A stretch of 64,000 nt of DNA from Schlegelella_A sp036263655 (GTDB lineage Bacteria; Pseudomonadota; Gammaproteobacteria; Burkholderiales; Burkholderiaceae_C): assembly GCA_036263655.1 (NCBI GenBank), contig DATAGP010000015.1:1-64000 (forward strand), in the 5' to 3' direction. Position numbers and translations under genes: made by a program. Below, piece by piece: positions 57,946 through 64,000 of this stretch (within the stretch, counting starts at the first letter, position 1; each line of letters starts with the position of its first letter). The notes under the pieces were generated by a model. It worked only from the letters and a program-made list of their open reading frames with translations, was not told the origin of the DNA and did no database searches.

Positions 57946-59133
57946 ATGGATTCCCGGCGCCCGGCGGGCGCTCAGCCGGACTCCCGCGCGGCGCCGCCGC
58001 GCCACCGCAGCTCCGCCGTGCCGCTGGCCTGGATGTACGCGGCGCTCATCGTCTACGCCAGCCTCTATCCCTTCGACGCCTGGCGCAATCCGGCGGTCGG
58101 GCCGCTCGACTTCCTGGTCGCGCCATGGCCGCGCTACTGGACCTGGTTCGACATCGTCTCCAATCTCTTCGGCTACCTGCCCCTCGGCGCGCTCGTCTTC
58201 GTGGCGCTGGTGCGGATCGGCCGCGGCACGGCGTCCGCGGTGTGGGGCACCCTCGCTGCGGGCGCGCTGCTCGCGCTCTCCATGGAGGTGCTGCAGAACT
58301 ATCTGCCGCGGCGCGTCCCCTCGACGCTCGACCTCGGCCTCAACGTCGTCGGCGCCGGGCTCGGCGCGGCCCTCGGCGTCGCCCTGCACCTGAGCGGCGG
58401 CATCGCCCAGTGGCAGAAGGCACGCGAGCGCTGGTTCGTGTCCCGCAGCGCCGGCGGACTCGCGCTGCTCGTGCTGTGGCCCGTGGCCCTGCTGTTCCCG
58501 ACGGCGGTGCCGTTCGGGCTCGGCCACTTCCTGACGCGGGCCCAGCCGGTGATCGTCGGCATCCTGCAGGGCACGCCGGCGGAGGCCTGGACCGCGGCGT
58601 GGCTGCCGGCCGGGCCGGTCGCCGGCGGCGCGGCGACACCGCTGACGCCGGCGACGGAGCTGTCGATCATCGTCCTCGGGCTGCTGGCGCCCTGCCTGGT
58701 CGCCTTCACCATCGCGGCGCGCGGCTGGCGACGGATGGTCCTGGTCGTCGGCACCGTCGCCGTGGGCGCGGCAACGACGACGCTCTCGACGGCGCTGAAC
58801 TTCGGCCCCGGCCATGCCTTCGCCTGGACCACGCCGCAGGCGCTGCAGGCGCTCGGGGTCGGCGCCATCGCCGCGGCGCTGCTCAGCCTGGTGCCGCGGC
58901 GGGTCGCCGCGGGCATCGGGCTCATGGCCCTGACGGCGCTCCTCATGCTCGTCGCCCAGGCGCCCGACGACCCGTATTTCGCGCAAAGCCTGCAGGGCTG
59001 GGAGCAAGGCCGCTTCATCCGCTTCCATGGCGCGGCGCAGTGGGTCGGCTGGGTCTGGCCCTATGCGGCGCTGGTCTACCTGCTCGCGCGGCTGGCCGCG
59101 CGCGAGCCGCGTGACATCGCGACGCGCTTCTAG
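57946..59133 (+). CDS. VanZ family membrane protein, long form
   Basis: 395 residues. The VanZ-like part (about 30-145) has LIVYASLYPFDAWRN, WTWFDIVSNLFGYLPLGALVFVAL and EVLQNYLPRRVPSTLDLGLNVVGAGLGAALG. More hydrophobic helices follow, making about ten in total, roughly double a simple VanZ protein. ATG begins immediately after the hemJ stop (TGAATG). VanZ relates to teicoplanin resistance in enterococci, but the role in Gram-negatives is unknown. Confidence 0.85.
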   Translation: MDSRRPAGAQPDSRAAPPRHRSSAVPLAWMYAALIVYASLYPFDAWRNPAVGPLDFLVAPWPRYWTWFDIVSNLFGYLPLGALVFVALVRIGRGTASAVWGTLAAGALLALSMEVLQNYLPRRVPSTLDLGLNVVGAGLGAALGVALHLSGGIAQWQKARERWFVSRSAGGLALLVLWPVALLFPTAVPFGLGHFLTRAQPVIVGILQGTPAEAWTAAWLPAGPVAGGAATPLTPATELSIIVLGLLAPCLVAFTIAARGWRRMVLVVGTVAVGAATTTLSTALNFGPGHAFAWTTPQALQALGVGAIAAALLSLVPRRVAAGIGLMALTALLMLVAQAPDDPYFAQSLQGWEQGRFIRFHGAAQWVGWVWPYAALVYLLARLAAREPRDIATRF

Positions 59134-59143
59134 AATCGAGCAG

Positions 59144-59470
59144 GTGAGCTACTACGAGCGGCATGTGTTCTTCTGCCTCAACGAGCGCGACAAGGGCGAG
59201 GACTCCTGCGCCCGCCACGGCGCCAAGGACGGCTTCGAGCGCTGCAAGTCGCGGGTGAAGAAGGAAGGCCTCTCGGGTCCCGGCAAGGTGCGCGTGAACA
59301 AGGCCGGCTGCCTCGACCGCTGTGCCGGCGGGCCGGTCGCCGTGGTCTACCCCGAGGGCACCTGGTACAGCTATGTCGACGAGAGCGACATCGACGAGAT
59401 CGTCGACTCGCACCTCAAGAACGGAACGATCGTCGAGCGATTGCTGCTGCCGCCCGGCGTCGGGCGCTGA
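59144..59470 (+). CDS. Thioredoxin-like [2Fe-2S] ferredoxin
   Basis: 108 residues, GTG 59144. Four cysteines in the thioredoxin-like ferredoxin pattern: FFCLNERDKGEDSC, FERCK and NKAGCLDRCAGGP; one pair near the start and the last pair ligate the cluster. The sequence is similar to the (2Fe-2S) ferredoxins of betaproteobacteria. Its stop overlaps the next start by one base (TGATG). Confidence 0.85.
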   Translation: MSYYERHVFFCLNERDKGEDSCARHGAKDGFERCKSRVKKEGLSGPGKVRVNKAGCLDRCAGGPVAVVYPEGTWYSYVDESDIDEIVDSHLKNGTIVERLLLPPGVGR

Positions 59471-60108
59471 TGAGCCCGCGCACCTCGCGCGAGAGCGTGG
59501 CGGGACCGGCTGGACGCATCGAATGCGCGATCGATCGCCCCGAGGCGCCCTCGCGCGGCCTGGCGCTCGTCTGCCATCCGCATCCGCAGTTCGGCGGCAC
59601 GCTGGACAACAAGGTCGTGCAGACCGTGGCCCGCGCCTTCCTGCAGCTCGGCTGGACCAGCGTGCGCTTCAACTTCCGCGGCGTCGGCCAGTCGGAAGGC
59701 GTGTGGGACGAGGGCGTGGGCGAGGTCGAGGATGCCCTGGCCGTGCTCGCCGCCTGGCGGGGTCGCCCCGAGCTCGCGCCGCTGCCGTTCTGCCTGGCCG
59801 GGTTCTCCTTCGGCGGCTTCGTCGCCGCCGAGGTCGCGCATCGGCTGCCCGAAGGCGCCAAGCCGCGGCGCATCGTCCTGGTCGGCCCGTCGACCGAGAA
59901 GCAGGCGGTGCCTGCGGTGCCGGCCGACACGGTCGTCGTGCAGGGCGAGACCGACGACGTCGTTCCGCTCGCGGCGACGCTGGCCTGGGCCCGGCCGCAG
60001 ATGCTGCCGGTGATCGTGTTCCCGGGCGTCGGTCATTTCTTCCATGGGCGGCTCGGGCTGCTGAAAAGCGTCATCGTCCGTGAACTGCACGACCTCCATC
60101 CGGTCTGA
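59470..60108 (+). CDS. Alpha/beta hydrolase
   Basis: 212 residues. LVCHPHPQFGGTLDNKVVQTVARAFLQLGW and FNFRGVGQSEG are typical of this small-hydrolase group. The Ser nucleophile is in GFSFGGFVAA, Asp in VVQGETDDVVP and His in FPGVGHFFHG. The family resembles CocE/YfhR-like esterases. Coupled to the ferredoxin gene, a pairing seen in related genomes; the physiological substrate is unknown. Confidence 0.87.
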   Translation: MSPRTSRESVAGPAGRIECAIDRPEAPSRGLALVCHPHPQFGGTLDNKVVQTVARAFLQLGWTSVRFNFRGVGQSEGVWDEGVGEVEDALAVLAAWRGRPELAPLPFCLAGFSFGGFVAAEVAHRLPEGAKPRRIVLVGPSTEKQAVPAVPADTVVVQGETDDVVPLAATLAWARPQMLPVIVFPGVGHFFHGRLGLLKSVIVRELHDLHPV

Positions 60109-60145
60109 CGTGCTGCGCCTGAGGTTCCTCTTTCCACCTTCTTCC

Positions 60146-61345
60146 ATGTCTCCCATGCCGTTGTCGTCATTCCTGCTCAAGCGCGTGCTTCTGGCCGTGT
60201 TCGTGGTCCCCCTCGCCTTCGCCGCCACGGCGCAGGCGCCGCAGCCTCCGGAGGTGGCGGCGAAGAGCTACCTGGTCCTCGACGTGACCACCAACCAGAC
60301 GCTCGCGGAGCGCGACGCGGATGCGCCCGTGGACCCGGCCTCGCTGACGAAGCTGATGACGGCGTACGTCGTCTTCGCCGCCCTGCGCGACAAGAAGCTG
60401 ACGCTTGAGCAGACGCTGCCGGTCTCGAGCCGCGCCTGGGCCGAGCGCAAGGGCGGCGGGTCGCTGATGTTCATCGACACGACGATGACGCCGAAGGTCG
60501 ACGAGCTGCTGCGCGGCCTGATCGTGCAAAGCGGCAACGACGCGGCGGTGGCCCTGGCCGAGGGGGTCGGCGGCACGGTCGAGCTGTTCGTCGACATGAT
60601 GAACCGCCAGGCGCAGGCCTTCGGGCTCAGGAACACGACCTTCAAGAACGTCGCCGGCCTGACGCAGCCGGGCCACCGCAGCTCGGCGCGCGACATCGCG
60701 ATCGTCGCCTCGCGCATCATCAAGGACTTCCCCGAGTACTTCCCCTACTACTCGGTGAAGGAGTACAAGTACAACAACATCACCCAGCCGAACCGCAACC
60801 TGCTGCTTCGGCGCGACCCCTCCGTCGACGGCATGAAGACGGGCTACACCGAGGCCGCCGGCTACTGCCTGCTGGCGACCGCGCAGCGCGAGTTCCCGAA
60901 CCTCGGCAGCACGGGCGGCGCGGGCAAGCGGCGCATCCTCACCGTCGTGCTCAACACCACCTCCATGGAGGCGCGAGCGAACGAGAGCCAGAAGCTCCTC
61001 AACTGGGGCTTCCAGGCCTTCGACACCGTGCGCCTGTTCGACGACGGCAAGGCGGCGGTGACGACGCCGGTGTGGAAGGGCGCCGTCAACGAGGCCAAGC
61101 TGGGGCCGGCGTCGGCGCTCTTCGTCAGCGTGCCCAAGGGCGACGGCGGCAAGCTGCAGACCAAGGTCGAGCGCACCGACCCCCTCGTGGCGCCCCTGGC
61201 CAAGGGTCAGCGCGTCGGCACGATCAAGGTCACCACGCCGGCCGGGACGCCGGTCGCCGAGGTGCCGCTGGTGGTCCTGGAGGCGGTGGAGCAGGCCGGC
61301 ATCTTCGGCCGTGCGTGGGACGCCATCCGGCTCTGGGTGAAGTAG
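60146..61345 (+). CDS. dacC: D-alanyl-D-alanine carboxypeptidase (PBP5/6-type)
   Basis: 399 residues from ATG 60146 (60155 possible). A signal peptide ends at ATAQA. Active-site motifs: S-x-x-K in PASLTKLMTAY, S-G-N in VQSGNDAAVALAEG and K-T-G in GMKTGYTEAAG. The C-terminal domain and amphipathic tail IFGRAWDAIRLWVK anchor it to the inner membrane. It trims the terminal D-Ala of peptidoglycan stem peptides. The D-amino acid transaminase gene follows, which fits D-Ala metabolism. Confidence 0.92.
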   Translation: MSPMPLSSFLLKRVLLAVFVVPLAFAATAQAPQPPEVAAKSYLVLDVTTNQTLAERDADAPVDPASLTKLMTAYVVFAALRDKKLTLEQTLPVSSRAWAERKGGGSLMFIDTTMTPKVDELLRGLIVQSGNDAAVALAEGVGGTVELFVDMMNRQAQAFGLRNTTFKNVAGLTQPGHRSSARDIAIVASRIIKDFPEYFPYYSVKEYKYNNITQPNRNLLLRRDPSVDGMKTGYTEAAGYCLLATAQREFPNLGSTGGAGKRRILTVVLNTTSMEARANESQKLLNWGFQAFDTVRLFDDGKAAVTTPVWKGAVNEAKLGPASALFVSVPKGDGGKLQTKVERTDPLVAPLAKGQRVGTIKVTTPAGTPVAEVPLVVLEAVEQAGIFGRAWDAIRLWVK

Positions 61346-61373
61346 CCACAATCGGCCGATCCGCGGAGGCCCC

Positions 61374-62264
61374 ATGCCCACGACCCTGCCCGACACGCTC
61401 TGCTATCTGAACGGCGAGTACCACCCGCTCAACCAGGCGAAGGTGTCCGTGCTCGACCGCGGCTTCATCTTCGGCGACGGCGTCTACGAGGTCGTGCCCG
61501 TCTACGCGCGCAAGATCTTCCGCTTCGACGAGCACATGGCGCGGCTGGCGCGCAACCTGGCCAAGCTGCGCATCGACAACCCGCATACGCGCGAGGAGTG
61601 GCTCGAGCGCTGCAGGAAGCTCATCGAGGCGCTCGCCGAGCGGGGCGGCGCCACCCAGCAGCTGGTCTACATCCAGGTGACGCGCGGGGTCGCCTTGCGC
61701 GACCACGTCATGCCGCCCGGCATCGTGCCCACCGTGTTCATGATGACCAGCCCCATGAAACCGGCCACGGGCGAGCAGCGCCACCACGGCGTCGCCTGCG
61801 TCAGCGCCCGCGATTTCCGCTGGGAGCGCGGCGACATCAAGAGCATCTCGCTGCTCGGCAACGTCCTGGCGCGGCAGATCTCGGCCGACCGCGACGCCCT
61901 CGAGACGATCATGTTCCGCGACGGCTTCCTGACCGAGGCCTCCGGGTCGAACGTCTGGGTCGTCCACGAAGGCGCCGTGCTCGGCCCGCCGAAGAGCGAG
62001 CACCTCCTCGAAGGCATCCGCTACGAGCTCATCCGCGAGCTGTGCGAGGAGCGCGGCATCGCCTTCAACCTGCGTCCGCTGCCCGAAGGGGAGGTGATCG
62101 CCGCCGACGAGATCCTGCTCAGCTCGGCCACCAAGGAGGTCCTCCCGGTGACCACCCTCGACGGCGAAGGCGTCGGCCATGGCGCGCTGCGCGGCAAGCC
62201 CGGACCGGTGTATGCCAAGCTCTACGAGGCCTACCAGCGCGCCAAGACGGAGCAATCGATCTGA
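61374..62264 (+). CDS. dat: D-amino acid aminotransferase
   Basis: 296 residues. Class IV PLP aminotransferase: VSVLDRGFIFGDGVYEVVPVY near the start, PLP lysine in DIKSISLLGNVLARQ, and ASGSNVWVV near the phosphate site. The D-amino acid transaminase subgroup fits the neighbour dacC, as it can recycle released D-Ala. It starts 28 bp after dacC. Branched-chain aminotransferases are the alternative but are less similar in these motifs. Confidence 0.9.
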   Translation: MPTTLPDTLCYLNGEYHPLNQAKVSVLDRGFIFGDGVYEVVPVYARKIFRFDEHMARLARNLAKLRIDNPHTREEWLERCRKLIEALAERGGATQQLVYIQVTRGVALRDHVMPPGIVPTVFMMTSPMKPATGEQRHHGVACVSARDFRWERGDIKSISLLGNVLARQISADRDALETIMFRDGFLTEASGSNVWVVHEGAVLGPPKSEHLLEGIRYELIRELCEERGIAFNLRPLPEGEVIAADEILLSSATKEVLPVTTLDGEGVGHGALRGKPGPVYAKLYEAYQRAKTEQSI

Positions 62265-62332
62265 TGTTCCCCGTGCCGGCCGCGCGCCGGCCTTCATCCT
62301 CCCTCCTGCATCCAGACCCCAGGACGATCATC

Positions 62333-62848
62333 GTGAAGACTTCTCTCGCCCTCCTGACCGTGTCCTTCGCCGCGCTCGCGGGTTGTGCCAGCACGACCTC
62401 GACGACGACGACCTCCAGCGCCGCGCAGGCGCCCCTCGGCGCGGCGCCGGCCGCCGCGCCCGCACCGGCACCGGCGCCCGCCGCCGCGCCGGCGCAGGCC
62501 GGCAACGCGCCCAGCCCGTACGGCCCGACTCGCCGGGTCAAGTCGAAGGACGGGCGCTTCGAAGGCGAGATCGTCGGCGCCGTCGCGCCGGGAAGCCGGT
62601 TCGCGAAGCTGCAGATCGGCATGACGCTCGAGGAGGTCACGGCCCTCATCGGCGCGCCCGACAACATGGTCCGCCACGAGACGGGCAAGCGCTGGATCCC
62701 CTTCTACTACGGCAACGACTCGCAGCGCCTGCAGGTCCTCTACCGGCGCGAGGGCTGCCTGACCTTCACCGGCGGCAACGTCTTCGGCGGCGGCGGCAAC
62801 GAGCTGGTGCGCATCACGGCGACGCAGCGCCAGGACTGCCTGAGCTGA
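62333..62848 (+). CDS. Lipoprotein with SmpA/OmlA (BamE)-like domain
   Basis: 171 residues, GTG 62333 after AGGA. MKTSLALLTVSFAALAGCAS has a lipobox LAGC. A Thr/Ser stretch and an Ala/Pro linker (about 23-62) lead to the folded part: IGMTLEEVTALIGAPDNMVRHETGKRWIPFYYGN, the BamE-like pattern. It is probably anchored to the outer membrane. Not BamE itself on length and context. Its stop overlaps the ybeD-like start by one base. Confidence 0.8.
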   Translation: MKTSLALLTVSFAALAGCASTTSTTTTSSAAQAPLGAAPAAAPAPAPAPAAAPAQAGNAPSPYGPTRRVKSKDGRFEGEIVGAVAPGSRFAKLQIGMTLEEVTALIGAPDNMVRHETGKRWIPFYYGNDSQRLQVLYRREGCLTFTGGNVFGGGGNELVRITATQRQDCLS

Positions 62849-63141
62849 TGGACGGCGACAGCGCCGGCGCGGACGCGCCGGACCGGCCATCGCTCATCGA
62901 GTACCCGTCGCCGTTCCCGATCAAGGTGATGGGAACCAACGTCGACGGCTTCGTGCACGCCGTCACGGCCATCGTCCGGCGCTTCGATCCGGTGTTCGAC
63001 GCCGCGACCGTCGAGCTGCGTCCGAGCAGCGGCGGCAAGTACCTCGGCGTGACCGTCACCGTGACGGCGACCAGCCGCGAGCAGCTCGACGAGCTGTACC
63101 GGACGCTGTCGACGCATCCGATGGTCCGCGTCGTCCTCTGA
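62848..63141 (+). CDS. DUF493/YbeD family protein
   Basis: 97 residues. SLIEYPSPFPIKVMGTNVDGFVHAVTAIVRRFDPVF and YLGVTVTVTATSREQLDELYRTLSTHPMVRVVL match YbeD, an ACT-like fold; its function is not settled. It lies just ahead of lipB, as in E. coli and many proteobacteria, suggesting a link to lipoate metabolism. Confidence 0.92.
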   Translation: MDGDSAGADAPDRPSLIEYPSPFPIKVMGTNVDGFVHAVTAIVRRFDPVFDAATVELRPSSGGKYLGVTVTVTATSREQLDELYRTLSTHPMVRVVL

Positions 63142-63160
63142 GCCGCGGCCGGTCGCGGCG

Positions 63161-63832
63161 ATGATCGTCAAGCGCCTCGGCCGCGTCGCCTACGACCATG
63201 CCTTCGAGGCGATGCGCGCCTTCACGGCGGCGCGCACGCCGCAGAGCCCCGACGAGCTCTGGCTCTGCGAGCATCCGCCGGTGTTCACGCAGGGCATCGC
63301 CGGGCGCGCGGAGCACGTGCTCGACGCCGGCGCGATCCCGGTCGTCGCCACCGACCGCGGCGGTCAGGTGACGTATCACGGCCCTGGACAGGTGGTCGCG
63401 TATCCGCTCGTCGATCTGCGCCGGCTCGGCATCTACGTCAAGGAATACGTGTTCCGGCTCGAGCAGGCCGTCCTGAAGACGCTCGAGACGTTCGCCGTCA
63501 CCGGCCACCGCGTCCGCGGCGAGCCGGGCATCTATGTGCGTCTGGACGACCCGTTCGGCCATTCCGCTCTCCCGGCAGCCACCACGGGTGGCGACGTCTT
63601 CGCGGGGCTGGGCAAGATCGCCGCGATCGGCGTCAAGGTGAGCCGCCACTGCACCTACCACGGCCTCGCCCTCAACGTGGCGATGGACCTGCGTCCCTTC
63701 TCGCGCATCGACCCGTGCGGCCACGCCGGACTGCGAACGGTGGACCTTTCTACAATCGGGGTCCCGGCCGCATGGGACGACGTGGCGGCCCCGCTCGGCG
63801 ACAAGCTCGCCGCCTACCTCAGCCCTCGATGA
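63161..63832 (+). CDS. lipB: Octanoyl-[acyl-carrier-protein]:protein N-octanoyltransferase
   Basis: 223 residues. LipB signature DRGGQVTYHGPGQVVAYPLVDLRR, the catalytic Lys in KIAAIGVKVSRHCTYHGLALNV (acyl-enzyme Cys is not visible at the usual C-x-x-H... position; the HCTYHG segment supplies Cys). It transfers octanoate from ACP to lipoyl domains. A 20-residue insert with ATTGGDVFAGLG precedes the catalytic Lys. Its stop overlaps the lipA start (ATGA). Confidence 0.93.
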   Translation: MIVKRLGRVAYDHAFEAMRAFTAARTPQSPDELWLCEHPPVFTQGIAGRAEHVLDAGAIPVVATDRGGQVTYHGPGQVVAYPLVDLRRLGIYVKEYVFRLEQAVLKTLETFAVTGHRVRGEPGIYVRLDDPFGHSALPAATTGGDVFAGLGKIAAIGVKVSRHCTYHGLALNVAMDLRPFSRIDPCGHAGLRTVDLSTIGVPAAWDDVAAPLGDKLAAYLSPR

Positions 63833-64000
63833 CCCCCCCGCCGACCGACGCCGCGACCGCCGAGCCGAAGCCGTACGACGCCACGCTCAAGCAGAAGGCG
63901 GAAGCGAAGACGGCGCGGATCCCGATCCGCATCGTGCCGGCGGGCGAGGCACTGAAGAAGCCGGACTGGATCCGCGTCAAGGCCGGCTCGCCGAGCACCC
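63829..64000 (+). CDS. lipA: Lipoyl synthase, N-terminal fragment cut by the window end
   Basis: The first 57 residues. After a Pro/Ala-rich lead, YDATLKQKAEAKTARIPIRIVP and KKPDWIRVKAGSPST match the start of LipA. The radical-SAM cysteines lie beyond the window. Coupled to lipB by ATGA, the usual gene order. Confidence 0.88.
   Translation, partial: MTPPPTDAATAEPKPYDATLKQKAEAKTARIPIRIVPAGEALKKPDWIRVKAGSPST

Overview
The window reads as a chromosomal segment of a very GC-rich betaproteobacterium, most likely a member of the Burkholderiales. That is an inference from gene content and order: a TctC/Bug-type tripartite transporter, the dacC-dat-lipoprotein-ybeD-lipB-lipA run, DUF1840 and DUF3072 proteins, a Kbp (BON-LysM) protein, almost complete G/C at third codon positions, and dense operons coupled by ATGA/GTGA/TGATG overlaps. 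I see no rRNA, tRNA, insertion sequence, prophage or CRISPR array.

Layout. 1-4787: RND efflux pump and its adaptor (minus strand). 4906-8258: a three-gene sugar-acid pathway (SDR dehydrogenase, FAH-family hydrolase, UxaA-family dehydratase), with a large inverted repeat inside it. 8325-11287: a minus-strand stress-like run (Kbp, YihY/BrkB, DUF3072) and two unknown small genes. 11313-15681: TctCBA transporter plus an MFS permease. 15779-20471: a 1418-residue CheB-CheR-PAS-histidine kinase and its receiver-only response regulator. 20670-25868: a small membrane protein, dienelactone hydrolase, pobA coupled to an epimerase, DUF3237, a 72-residue hydrophilic protein and an SGNH hydrolase. 25979-28184: HD-GYP phosphodiesterase and PAS protein. 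28261-32362: cyclopropane fatty acid synthase and a tight run of small metabolic genes. 32461-37750: an island of visibly different codon use with a cyclase-like/STAND ATPase/TPR protein, a lipoprotein and a subtilisin-family protease. 37768-41447: phospholipase D-like lipoprotein, a 33-residue membrane peptide, a Crp/Fnr regulator with a CRP-type palindrome at its own promoter, and a sterol-desaturase family enzyme. 41586-47120: IclR regulator coupled to a complete branched-chain-type ABC importer. 47188-52906: ruvB and ruvA, separated by a copper-type locus (His-rich DUF2946 protein, TonB receptor, PCu(A)C chaperone). 52945-64000: housekeeping genes (phoH-like, ybeY, DMT permease, corA, hemB, hemJ-like, VanZ, ferredoxin, hydrolase, dacC, dat, lipoprotein, ybeD, lipB, start of lipA).

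How genes work together. The sugar-acid genes can be read as a complete dehydration, oxidation and cleavage route. The liv-type operon carries its own regulator and a perfect 15-bp intercistronic hairpin after the binding-protein gene. The Crp/Fnr regulator has a recognition helix that matches the palindrome in front of it. The DUF2946, TonB receptor and PCu(A)C genes look like one metal-handling unit placed between ruvB and ruvA. The most unusual block is the 32.4-37.8 kb island; its function is not known, and a signalling or defence role is only a hypothesis. Start codons were often moved inward from the longest open frame, because this GC-rich DNA leaves long spurious open frames on both strands.
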